From assembly GCA_036785325.1 (NCBI GenBank), contig JAXIVH010000013.1:2177241-2241240 (forward strand): a DNA stretch of 64,000 nt. Reading direction: 5' to 3'. The position numbers and the translations under genes were made by a program. Below, piece after piece: positions 22,483 to 34,402 of this stretch (position 1 is its first letter; each line of letters opens with the position of its first letter). The notes below the pieces were generated by a model that ran no database searches, was not told the origin of the DNA, and worked only from the letters and a program-made list of their open reading frames with translations. Origin of the DNA: Urophycis tenuis. Taxonomy: Eukaryota > Chordata > Actinopteri > Gadiformes > Phycidae.

Positions 22483-22809
22483 TTAAAGGGGTTGTGTCTA
22501 GGATTCAGTGGCATCCAGCAGTGAGATTGCAGATTGCAACAAACTGAATTAGCCTCCGCTTTTTTCTGATGACATAGCTACGATGGCCTGTAAGGTGCAT
22601 TCTTCTTAAATTCTATATCAATATTAATCCGACAGTATCGAGTAGCCAAGTGTCAAGCGATAAGGTTTGTGATAGATTTATACTTTATATTCAGGTATTT
22701 ATGGAAAACTGACATAACATAATCTTCGGCTATAAACTATGGTGGGCTCCACTCGGAAAATTAGGAATGCTAGGCCTACTGAATTAAATTCTAGACACTG
22801 CACATTTAA
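22483..22809. mobile_element. TTAA-flanked MITE-like repeat
   Basis: Both ends carry TTAA followed by imperfect inverted repeats sharing GTGTCTAG-ATT (5' end 22483-22505, 3' end 22787-22809). The left end reads TTGTGTCTAGGATTCAGTGG, a sequence I remember as a common dispersed repeat in teleosts. A TTAA duplication suggests a piggyBac-type origin. The interior is non-coding. It sits just past the ddb2 polyadenylation signal and before the fam180b stop. Confidence 0.6.
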
Positions 22810-22880
22810 TTTAACACTATTTTAAAAGCACTGGTATACGTGACTATTGCACAAAATACAAATTATGTATGTCATTCTTG

Positions 22881-23657
22881 CTAAATAAAGGCATCATAAA
22901 AAGATAAGTAATTGCCTCGCAGTTCATAAACGGTGACATTTGCCAGTCTTTGAAGTATCCCACTCCAGGCGAGTCGGTCTTCTTCTGTTCGCAGGGTCCT
23001 GGCTAAATGTGCAGAGTAAACCATACTCAGGACGAGGCTGTCAAACTGGATCCGATGGTTGGACGTCTGCCTCGGGTGCTCTGCTGTGCTCAGCATGGCA
23101 TCCACTGAAGGCAGGGTTTTGGGAATATCATCATTGATTTGGGCCAGGAATGCTCGACCCTGCCTCATAGACGCCATCTCTTTATCAAGCAAGACAAAAT
23201 TGTGGTCCTGGTCAATCTCAACTCCACCGAGCAAGAACTAAAAAAAAAACAAGGATAAAAATAAGACGGAGATAAATATTACTATAGTATGCACGGACAG
23301 TTAAAAGTGTTAGAGATCATACATTATATATGGCTTGTATTGAACATATTTGAACGATAGAACGCATTTGAAGAACCTCGTATATCAGGTTTGCATCACT
23401 GACTGACGTTCTGCTCCGAGGGGCACCGTATATGACTGCAGCCACATCTGCTGTTGAAAATTACGAGTTCATTACAAGTATTCACAGAAAAGAAGGGCTG
23501 CATATTATACCGTAACCAACAGCAATATTCAAGTCTGCTGACTAAAATACTTCAACAATATGAAAAGACCCTTACCCTCAAAAATCTGTCCAAACCATAG
23601 ACATGCAATAATCTGGAAGCAGAATGTTAGTTTAAATTTCATTGTCATTATCTTCAT
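22881..23657 (-). CDS. fam180b: FAM180 family secreted protein (FAM180B)
   Basis: Function is not established for this family. Exons: 23576-23657, 23377-23447, 22881-23237; total 169 aa. The first exon encodes a Lys-containing start and a hydrophobic stretch (LTFCFQIIACLWFG) consistent with a signal peptide, so the product is probably secreted. The body matches the FAM180 pattern: LIYEFLLGGVEIDQDHNF, LDKEMASMR, IPKTLPSVDAML, FDSLVLSMVYSAHLAR and WSGILQRL. The neighbours ddb2 and kbtbd4 mirror human 11p11.2, where FAM180B lies, which favours B over A. The start at 23657 (MKIMTMKFK) was chosen because it precedes the signal sequence; an in-frame upstream ATG at 23720 and a downstream one exist. 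Confidence 0.82.
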
Positions 23658-24752
23658 GCCTTTTTCTATCGATATAGCCAACAACTGCATCCCATTCAGT
23701 TCTTCTCTGCCTTCATACAACTAGGAATAAACGTCCTGGGTCCAAACCTGAATGCCGTGCATTTTTTCACATTGGAAAAAAGGAGAAGTAGCCAGTTGGC
23801 TGATATTGCCTTTTTTTGTTCACGCCTATTCTCCAACGTTTTCCTTTTAGATATAGCACCTGCTTCTGTTCAAGCAGACGCACAGTAAGTAGGTCTACTA
23901 TAATGCTCGTCCATTATTCGCTGATGATGTCAGAATGTGAAATGTTGCCAACTTAAATTCACTCACATAGGCCTTGATTTTTTTTTAAATGTCAGAGAAT
24001 GGGTGCAATGAATGTCCGATAGTGTTTTGTGAGCATAATCTCGAAACCCATAACGAAAATGCTTGAATTTGATTTGTGTGAGTAGTTGATGTGATTAGGA
24101 GACTAAATTGTGTTCTTTCCGAGGCCAAACTAAAATACAAACTGTAGTACCATAACTTCACCACAAGGTGGCACCAGAGGTTCTCCATAGCGGAATGGTG
24201 AACACGTACTTCCGGTGAACAGTTCAAAATATCTATGAATGATAAGAAGTGAAGAAAAGGTAAATAAGAAATATTTATAGGTCACCGTGTACACCACTAC
24301 TATTTTGCTTACGAATATTAAATTATGAAATGCCATATAATCTAGTGACTGGCATCATATTTAATCATTTTGCACGCTGTTAGCAATAGCTATCTTATCT
24401 ATGATAAATGCTAACACTAGCCATGTACAGGGCGCAACACGCAGATATCTAACAGCGACCAACAAGTAACGGGGGCACAGTTCCTTTACTGATATAGCAG
24501 CTCTATAGAATCACATGTATTCCCTTTGCAGTTTGGTTGCATGTACATGTACGCAATGCATTAAACTTCACCCATTACAAAATATGTACCAAAACATCAC
24601 ATTCATCAGTGAAATATTTTATAGGAACTTGGCACACTTAGCAGACGAGTTAAGATTAACAATTTGTATGCATTTAGGAATATGTTCGTGTGGGCCCTTT
24701 GTATGTAAAAACAATAATACTATTCTCCTTCACAACCCTCAGGCAAATATTC

Positions 24753-26804
24753 ATGATGGAGTCAACTGAGGAGGGTAGCCTCAGTGTGGGGGGCTCAGTA
24801 GGAGAGGAGAACTACTTCCTGGGATACACCTTCACCGACCGCTCCCACTCCAGCCGTGTGGTCAAGAGCATCATGGACCTGTGTCTGGAAGACGGCCTGT
24901 TTGCTGATGTCACCATCAACGTGGACGGCAAAGAGTTCCAGCTGCACCGCCTGGTGCTCTCCGCCCAGAGCAGCTTCTTCCGCTCCATGTTCACCTCCAA
25001 CCTCAAAGAATCCCACAACCGCACGATAGAGCTGAAGGATGTGAGCGCCACAGTCTTCCAGCTGCTGGTTGACTACATCTACCACGGCACCATTAAGTTG
25101 AGAGTGGAGGACCTGCAGGATACCTATGAGATGGCAGACATGTACCAGTTAACTGCTCTGTTTGAGGAGTGCTCCAGGTTCCTTTCACGGACAGTTGAGG
25201 TCAAGAACTGCCTACAGGTTTGTGCCCCTGAGCAATATTGACTACTTAGTAGGGTGGGGACAGGGTAGTCTAACCGAATAGGGTGCGTTGACTCCCAGCC
25301 GAAAGGTTCTGGGTTTGAATCCTGTTCATTGTGGCCTACCTGTAGGCGTCCTTGAGGAAGATGCCTACCTGCTCCTTAACTACATGTATCTAAACTTAAC
25401 TGGAGGTCGCTTTGGATGAAAATCATCTCTTAAATGATTAAACAGTAATAAAGCCGTTGTGTAGCATCTGCCTCATGAAGATCTTTTTTTTTTTTATACA
25501 CAGGTGATGTGGCTTGCAGACAGACACAGTGACCAGGAGCTGTACACTGCTGCCAAGCACTGTGCTAAGATTCACCTGGTTCAACTGAATCAGACCGAGG
25601 AGTTCCTTAATATGCCACTCTGTCTACTCTTGGACATAATTAAAGGTATTCCTTAAGTAGAGTAATTGAATAATCTAGATGCCCATTTTGTTGAACATTC
25701 CAATGTCATGAATTCACAAAACGTACGTCTCATCTTTACGCTGCAGATGGCGTGCCGAGCTCCCAGTATCCAACGGTGGCGATCGAATCCTGGATCAACC
25801 ACAACAAGGTGGAGCGGGAGGAGTTTTCTTGTGTCCTCCAGGAGAACCTCAAGGTAAACGCGTCACGCCGGACGTGACCGCCGTCGGTCTGGGTGACCCG
25901 TGCGTGTTGTCTCACACGTGTCTCCCAACGGCTGTGTCTGCAGGAGATCGGCGAGAAGGTCCACATCTACCTGATCGGCAAGGAGGAGACGCGGACCCAC
26001 TCGCTGGCCGTGTCCCTGCACTGCGACGAGGACGACACCATCAGCGTGAGCGGCCAGAACAGCCTGTGCCACCAGATCACGGCGGCCTGCAAGCACGGCG
26101 GCGACCTGTACGTGGTGGGCGGCTCCATCCCGCGGCGCATGTGGAAGTGCAACATGCACACCATGGACTGGGAGCGCTGTGCGCCGCTGCCGCGCGACCG
26201 CCTCCACCACACCATGGTGTCGGTGCCCGGCGAGGACGCCATCTACTCCCTGGGCGGGAAGACGCTGCAGGACACGCTGTCCAACGCCGTCATCTACTAC
26301 ACGGTGAAGGACAACATGTGGACCGAGACCAGCCAGCTGGACACGGCCGTGTCCGGGGCGGCGGGGGTCAACCTGGGGGGCACCATCTACCTGCTGGGCG
26401 GCGAGGAGAACGACATGGACTTCTTCACCAAGCCGTCGCGCCTCATCCAGTGCTTCAGCACGGCGGCGCAGAAGTGCCAGATCAAGCCCTACATGCTGCC
26501 GTTCGCCGGGCGCATGCACGCCGCGGCCCACATGGACGTGATCTTCGTGGTGGCGGAGGGGGACTCCCTGGTGTGCTACAACCCGCTGCTGGAGAGCTTC
26601 ACGCGCCTGCGCTTCCCGGAGGTGTGGAGCTGCGTGCCGTCGCTGTGGAAGGTGGCCAGCTGCAATGGCTGTATATACGTGTTCAGGGACAAGTGCAAGA
26701 AGGGGGACGCGAACACGCTGAAGTTCAACCCGGCCACGTCCGTGGTGTCCGTGATCCGGGGGATCAAGATCCTCCTCACCAACTGGCAGTTTGTGCTGGC
26801 TTGA
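24753..26804 (+). CDS. kbtbd4: Kelch repeat and BTB domain-containing protein 4
   Basis: BTB-BACK-kelch protein that acts as a substrate adaptor of CUL3 ubiquitin ligases. Exons: 24753-25217, 25504-25645, 25747-25853, 25944-26804; total 524 aa. The BTB fold (FADVTINVDGKEFQLHRLVLSAQ, FQLLVDYIYHGTIKL) is near residues 45-140. The BACK region (MWLADRHSDQELYTAAKHCAK) follows, then kelch blades in exon 4 (GGDLYVVGGSIPRRMW, DAIYSLGGKTLQDTLSNAVIYY, GTIYLLGGEENDMDFFTKPSRL). The start is MMESTEEG; an acceptor AG at 24741-24742 shows that a 5' untranslated exon lies upstream, perhaps ending at 24259 (AAAAG/GTAAAT). Exon 4 is strikingly G/C at third positions compared with exons 1-3, which opens long spurious frames on both strands. 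Confidence 0.96.
25250..25440 (+). mobile_element. tRNA-derived SINE copy in kbtbd4 intron 1
   Basis: The block contains AAAGGTTCTGGGTTTGAATCC (a pol III B-box-like GGTTTGAATCC), CCTTGAGGAAGATGCCTACC and then GAGGTCGCTTTGGATGAAAA near the 3' end. It is related to the minus-strand copy near 2.2 kb. Confidence 0.65.
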
Positions 26805-29645
26805 GGAAAATAGACTTATGGCATCAGCACGGCTGCTCAATTACAATGAGTGTGTGTTTACTACACGTGAATAACTGCTCGTGGCCCGGTTGAACATGAT
26901 ACAGGATTGATACTTGATAATGCGAATAGAGATGTCCCAACCCCAGACATTTTGGTTTCCCTGTCATTAAGAGACCATGATCTCAATGGAGCAGTCTCCA
27001 GTCACTTCCAGGACCAGTCTCAATGTCTTATGCTTTCCAACTACAACCAATGGTTGAGATCAACATTCTAGTAAAGATTCATTTGTGAGCTGGGCCAAGC
27101 CCATTATTTTCTTAGGCTGGATCAGAGTATGTTTAAACATTTTGATTGAAGCATGTAAATTCATTTCAAATTATTTCACCCTTATTCTGGCCTGGAATTA
27201 GGAACCTTGGTGATATTGTTACATTAGGAGGAACTTAGCTTTCCACTTCCTCAGTTATCATTCAAGTCTTATTTGGATAGTGATGGGGCTTCCCAATTAC
27301 CTAACGACTACCGGTAAATATCACAAACACAGAGTGTTCTGGACAAGAATCATAATGCTGTGATGTTGTTTTGGCTTTTCTGGATGTTGTAATCTACCGC
27401 AAGTATACAGCAGCTTACCCACATCTTTTCTATGTGCTGGGATGATCGCATGAATATCATGGCATTGAGGTTTTAACTGTTGGTTAGGGTTACTCTTAAC
27501 AGATGAACAGCATAAACAATCATGATCGGCAACAGATTATTTCCAGTAAGAGTGTGGATGACAACAGGGTCTGATATCGAGCTATGTTAACTGAGTATGT
27601 ATTTGTGCAGCTGGTCAGTGTACTGCGCCATCGTTCTCCAGCCACAAGTCCACTCAATGCTGTTCTTGTCATTGTCTCTTGGGCATGCATATGTGTCTTA
27701 CTTTTCTTCTAGAATGGACAACACAAATATTGTGTCAAATCTGTAACCAGTAACATACCAGTCGTCAGTGGTTTGCGGTGCACTTGGGTATGGGTTATTG
27801 TTTCGTGATCATAAATGAATGGGATCAATATGAAAAACAGTGTGGAACATACAAAATGCTTCATTTGTAATGGTGAGTAAGCAGCCTCTGATGATATTGT
27901 AACAATACGTCTTCCAATGGCTCCCCTCCACTTCCTTCTGTGCTCATGCAGTATTTGTTCTCCCTGAATTTATTGTGTGTGTGTAAACATTAAATGATAT
28001 ACTTGGATGTGTATCACAAAATAATCAAAGATAAAACAAAAACCTTTTTTGATACCTGGAACCTCTGCTGTAGTATGATTATTATGTTGTACTTCCTACT
28101 CTATTTTGGTTGTAAAAATTATTACTCAGGGACACCAATCTGAAATACCAGTCTTGGATATTGGCCAAACCACTGGATTGGAACGAATGTAATCTGACAC
28201 AAGTGACCTGAACACTGGAATACTGCTGAATCACTGTTTGTATCACACTGGAATACTGCTGAATCACTGTTTGTATCACAGCATTCTGTGCATGAGTGTA
28301 GCTTAGTAGTTGAGTAGCAGCTTAGTCACCGTAAGCAAATGGACAGACATTGAGGGTTACCTTAAATTGCGATTTGAGCAGTCACCTACCAATGGGTTAA
28401 CATTGAAATGACTGACTGCCTGGGAATGCGGCTCTATAGCATGGCATTCCTGAATGCACAGTTTCTGTGACATCTAGCCCCATGACAAGTGTCTCTCAAG
28501 CTGCACACAGACAGAAGACATGACTCCTAAAAGATTTATCTTGGGAGCGCTCAGGGATCTTGTAGCAATAGCAAGGTGCTAAAAAGGCCTATTTGTATCC
28601 TTGTGGAGGGTAACAGGGGTCGTGCAGCAGAGGAAGCTATACTAGAGGGGGCTAAAGCCCTGATCCCATTGATGTGTTGCAAGAGGTTGTGCAGCTGAAA
28701 CCCAAGACCGGTAACATGAGGGACTTTGTGAACTATTCTAAGCATCAGTTGCTGACGCCGTGGCCAGTGGTGGGTGTGGTGGTGGTGGGGGTAATGAGAC
28801 CCATATCCGCCTCCATTAGGAGCCCCAATGGGAACACACAGCCACCGTGAGGAACGGCTAGACAAGTAGTCTCTCAATCGTTCAAAGAAGGACGGAAAAA
28901 AAAAAGTACTCCCATCGCCCATCTCAGCGCACCACGGACAGGAAGACGTCGGCCCGGGCTCTGGTCCCCCTCTGTGCCCGTGTCTGACCGCGGAGCTCGT
29001 GGTGGGGAAATTGCGAAGGCGTCTATTGTGACCTTGGGAGTGCTTAGTTGAGGACAGAGCAGAATTTCTGAAGGCACACATGGTCTGGAGTGACAAGGCC
29101 ACCTGCTGTAGAGCCGGCTCTGCCGCGGCGCTGGGGGGCGGGGGGGTGGGGGGGGGGGGGGAGGGGCGCTGGGCTGCAGGGGGTGCAGAGAATTCCTTTC
29201 GATGGGGTGTGGAGGGAGTAGATATTCTGGGATATCGCTGGCAGCACACCGCAAGGAAACGTGTTTCTTTGGCGTTTTTTCGAGCTGAAATCCAAGGAAG
29301 AATTTGTGAAGTCCTTCAAGTGAGGAGGGATCCTTGAAGGGGCTGAGGAATAAGTTATTTCCCCCTCCACACCCTCCTCAAGTCTCCACAAAGTCATTGG
29401 CGACAATGCGCTCAGATTGTTGCTCTTTAACTACGGTGGATCCTGTTTCCTTCGTCTCTGGGTTGAGTCGGAGCTGAGAGACCTGGACCTGCTGGGGCTC
29501 CAGGCACCGGCCTCTTTACACCATCATCTTCAAGTGGTCGTCATTGGGAGTTGTACTGTGAATAGCAAGGATTTACTCGCTTGCTGCCTCACTGAAAGTG
29601 CGCGACAAACGGATGAATATTTTTATGAGGCATCTTGTAGCAGAG
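26805..29645. other. kbtbd4 3' UTR and rapsn upstream region
   Basis: No convincing exon is present. The first roughly 1.2 kb probably holds the kbtbd4 3' UTR, with a possible ATTAAA signal near 27988. A 33-bp tandem duplication lies at 28213-28278. The G-rich stretch at 29132-29170 and an E-box CACCTG at 29100-29105 lie upstream of rapsn, which muscle bHLH factors are known to regulate through E-boxes. A 232-codon frame on the minus strand at 28551-29249 is low-complexity (proline-rich), with no family resemblance, and I do not call it a gene. Confidence 0.55.
28213..28278. repeat. 33-bp tandem duplication (two copies)
   Basis: Two adjacent copies at 28213-28245 and 28246-28278, beginning CACTGGAATACTGCTG and ending TTTGTATCA. 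They look identical by eye, so the duplication is recent. Confidence 0.85.
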
Positions 29646-32600
29646 ATGGGCCAGGACCAAACCAAGCAGCAGATAGAGAAGGGCCTAAAGCTGTATCAGT
29701 CCAATCAGACAGAGAAGGCTCTAGATGTCTGGACCAAAGTCTTGGACAGGACTTCGGACCCTGGAGGGAAATTCCGTGTTTTGGGGTGTCTGATAACTGC
29801 CCACTCAGAAATGGGGAAATATAAACAGATGCTCAAGGTACGATTTCCTACCCAACACATAACAATGCTTTCTTTCGTTGACAAATGGTTTAACATCAAT
29901 ACATGTTTGGTATCAGGAAATATTGGACATGTGTGGATCAGCGTGTGGGAGAATTTGACATGCATTTTTTCTCAGTTTTATTTCATGTTGTCTCGCTCAT
30001 ATTTCACACATCATTTGAATAATTGACCAGTATACAGTTTCCCTAGGCATCTTGGTTATGCAACCAGTGGTGGGAATGTGTATGAGGTAGCTATCTGATG
30101 CTGGGATGCTACTGTAATTGTATATGTCATCATCTCTGAGAGGGAGATACAGTTCAACCTCTCCAGTTGCAGCATGTCAAGAATGTGTAAATGGTTATGA
30201 AAAAAACAGATCAAAGGTTACTACTTTGTAACTCTCAACATTTCTCTGCATAATCACACTTCATTTATGGCATTTGAAATGAGCAATATCAAACAAAACC
30301 ACCACCATAAGTTATATAACACCTCCTTACTAATCCACCAGGCTTCATCAATAGGCAAGTTATTACGGCAAAAGCGACAGACTCTAGTACTACATATCAC
30401 TTAGAGACAAAACAGCCAAGTTGACTTTTACCAGACATGTTTTAGTTGCATAAACCTAATGCCATTGATCATTGGGGTGGCAGTAGTTCAGTGGCTAGAG
30501 TGTAGGGTCGTACCCGCAGGGTCGGCGGTTCGATCCCCTTGATCTCCCCTCCTCCAACTGTCCACATGTCAAACCCCACAAATGTACTGATTGTAAGTCG
30601 CTTTGGACAAAAGTGTCCGCTGAATGCCCCCTTTACCCTCATTGTTCCACCTCATCGCATTGTGAACAATATGATACATTTCTTAAAAATGCATTGTTCT
30701 TTCACCGAATCCTGATGTTACCCCGATGAGTTGTCCGACGTGACCCCTTGTCTGTGCAGTATGCCCTAGCCCAAATCGACACGGCCAGGGAGATGGAGGA
30801 CCCCGACTATCTGACAGAGGGCTACCTGAACCTGGCGCGCAGCAACGAGAAGCTCTGCGACTACCAGAAAACGGTGTCCTACTGTAAAACCTGCTTGGAC
30901 ATGCAGGGCACCACCGTCAGCTTACAGCTCAACGGACAAGTGTGCTTGAGCATGGGCAACGCCTTCCTGGGCCTGAGCGTGTTCCAGAAGGCCCTGGAGA
31001 GCTACGAGAAGGCCCTGCGCTACGCACACAACAACGACGACAAGATGCTGGAGTGCCGGGTGTGCTGCAGTCTGGGAAACTTCTATGTTCACCTCAAGGT
31101 AGGCTGCAGGGCCGCAGTCCTGAAGGGTCGAGAGTCGAGAGAAGGCAATTGAACACCGGGACTAAATGTGTGAACCTTAAACATCAAATCAGAGTGTCAG
31201 GTGAACAGTGGATGAGGAGGCTGGCTCGACAGGCTCTTGTAGACCTGTTGATGAATGGATTTATCATTTTTGTTTAATAGGTTTTGGATTTCTGGATGTA
31301 ATTTGGATTACAAAGGAACATTGCTTGAGGGCATTGGCTATTGTGTCGCCTCCATTGAGACAAATATTTAATGTGTGGAAAGAAACTGCTTTAAGTATTT
31401 ACCTCACGACAAAGTGGACAGAATCAAAAGGATTATCAGATCCAAATCAGATTAGAGTATGAGTCAGTATTTATTTGGCCACTGTTGTGTCCTTTGTATG
31501 ATAATGCATGGCATCATAACAAAATCATATGAATAATTAGAACGTGGAGTACGATGTGTCGTAAGCCAGGTTGCCCGAGTGAGATTGGCTGCTCAGTAGA
31601 AGCACAGAGATTAGTATAACTAATCCCTTGGCTTCCTGGGGAAGGATTGGTTTCAATGGGAGCGTGATGAGGTGGCGTTCAGAGAATGGACTCCTATCAC
31701 GTTACTTCATGACACAGAAAATAGAATATGCCAGAGTCTGGAAATAAAACATCTGAAACTCAGGAATAATCAGAACTGTCCTGGGGGGGCATCACTGCGT
31801 CCGAAGGGTCTCGTTGAGCAGCCTTACACAGTAAACATTGTGGCTCCAGCTGTCTCACTCCTCACCCCCCACCCTGGCCTGTGTGTACCCAACAGGACTA
31901 CGAGAAGGCCCTGTTCTTCCCCTGCAAGGCAGCTGAACTGGTCAACGACTACGGCAAAGGCTGGAGCCTCAAGTACCGCGCCATGAGCCAGTACCACATG
32001 TCCGTGGCATACAGGAAGCTCGACCGCTTGCCAGACGCCATGGAATGTTGTGAGGTATGCGTTCTGTTTCCACAAAGCGCCGTCCAGAGCTCGGGCCTGT
32101 CCAGAGGCTATGTCTTTATTTTTAATGCAACACAAAACAGATTGACTGCGAGTGAGGAAGAATGATGGTTTTTGTTGTTGTTGTGTGCCGGTCAGGGTCT
32201 TCGACCCTGTAGCATGTACTGTACTGATGTCATTGGCTGTGTGTGTAGGAATGTTCTGTGGAGAGATCACGGTGGGGTTCTAGTGACAGGTGCAGATGAC
32301 AGTTGTACCCAGTGTCTCCAACCCTGGCTGAAGTATGTCCGTGGAGGTGCCAGTTTTAAAGTGTTAATGAACAGATTAGCTTTTGTCTTCTGGCGCGGGT
32401 CTAAGTATGTACAGGGTGACAAACATGACTTCATGTTCAGTAGTGTCAGTAGAGCGACGGGATACAGGCCTACAAGGTCCCTTTCAAAGGTGTTTCTATG
32501 CACTTTGTGTTGTGTAGTTATATGCTAGATGTTACTGGAAAAGTTGGCAATAATGACTTGTTGCACTTGAACTAAACACATGCCCACTTTTGACGCAGAT

Positions 32601-34331
32601 TTTACTCAAATGGATCCTCTGAACAGAAACCATGAAAAGGGGTACACAACTCACAAGGACCAAAATATATGGAAATATTGATTTAGATACATTCAATGTT
32701 CAATACTGAATGACAACTAATGACTTAGTCCATTGGCAGTGATGTAGGGCTAACAGGGATTGTATTTTTTACGTTTATGAGGTCAAATGTTTTCCTTTAG
32801 TCAAACTAAATATTTAAAAAAAAGAAGTGGGTAAAATGTTCATAGAACCCAAGAGTAAATTCCATTAGTGAACAACTTGTGTTAACAAGGTCACAACACA
32901 TTTGGTCCCCTTCACCCCATCCTCTATCCTCTCCAAGTTCTGTATAGTAGAATAAAGATTAGAATAAAGCGCTTCATCTGATCATCTACTGGTGTAGTGT
33001 CCACCATGCCTCTTGGTTAGACAGCATGTCTACATGCTACCTGATGCATAGCAGCCTCTGATCGCCCCTCTTCCACCAGGAGTCCATGAAGATTGCTCTC
33101 CAGCACGGTGACAGACCCCTCCAGGCTCTCTGCTTGCTCAACTTTGCCGACATCCACCGCTGTAGGAAAGACACGGACGTAAGCCATGCGTCGAACCATG
33201 CCTTTAGGTGCTGAGCTTCAGGGGTCACCGGGGTCATGCACACCTGTACTTAAACAAAACCAACCTTTCTCTCTTCCTCGTGTCCAGAAAGCGTTCCCTC
33301 GCTACGAATCGGCCATGTGTATAATGACGGAGATTGGGAATCGCCTGGGACAAGCATACATCTACCTGGGAGTTGCAAAGTGCTGGCTTCTGCAGAAAGA
33401 CTTTGACAAGGTGCACACATCTCAGTTCAGACGATGCCTTATTCATCTCTCCAGTAGCCATTTTGAACTGTTGAAACGATTTAACTGAAAATGAAGGACA
33501 CAGCAGTAAATAAACTACCATTCCTTCCTCAGGCTCAGGAATCTCTGCATCGAGCCGAGGAGTTGGCAGAGGAATTAGGAAACAAGGTATTTGAAGTCAG
33601 GATGGCCGAGCGGTCTAAGGCGCTGCGTTCAGGTCGCAGTCTCTCCTGGAGGCGTGGGTTCGAATCCCACTTCTGACATTACATTAATTACCGTAATTTC
33701 CCAGCTTGGGATCAATGAAGTATTTCTATTCTATTTGGAGTTAATTGAAGTAAAATGTAAAAAAAATATCTGCATCCACCAGATGAGTTGTAAATGAAGA
33801 ACGTAAACGTAATCGTCTCACTGAACTCGTGGTGCGGCGTTGTGGAGTGTCTAAAGCCCCCCCGTCCTCCTCGTCCCCCCAGCTGTGCACCCTGAAGGTG
33901 TGCTGCCTGAGCGAGGCCATGTTCCGCAGCCGGGAGCAGGGCGAGCAGCTCCGGCAGCAGGTGGTCAAGCTGCTGCAGTGTGTGGAGGAGCTGGAGCTCT
34001 ACTGCGGGATGTGCGGCGAGTCCATCGGCGAGAGGGACCAACAGCTGCAGGCCCTGCCCTGCTCGCACATCTTCCACCTCAAGTCAGTCTGTGTGTGGTC
34101 CTCTGTTGCTCTTCATGTTCAGAGCCGTGTGGGAGCATTGGAAACACAACATTGTTGTGGGGAATCTATCTATCTATCTATCTACTCGTACTTTTCTGTG
34201 TTTCTATGTTTTGTCTGTACAATGTCCGTTTGTCTGTCCATTTGTTCATTTTGCACCGCAGATCTGAGAGGACTGCAATTTCATCTGTGCTATATGCCTG
34301 CCATGTAGCACACTTGACAATAAAGATACTT

Positions 34332-34362
<31 letters not shown>

Positions 34363-34364
34363 CA

Positions 34365-34402
<38 letters not shown>

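Noticed and set aside
25863..26840. Long minus-strand frame of 325 codons (and a 354-codon plus frame)
   Set aside because: Shadows of kbtbd4 exon 4 produced by its high GC3. The kelch frame is the one with family similarity and correct splicing.
28551..29249. 232-codon minus-strand frame upstream of rapsn
   Set aside because: Low-complexity Pro/Ser-rich sequence over G-rich upstream DNA; no homology or splice partners seen.
29613..29645. Upstream in-frame ATGs for rapsn
   Set aside because: They would add residues before MGQDQTK and abolish the conserved N-myristoylation signal.
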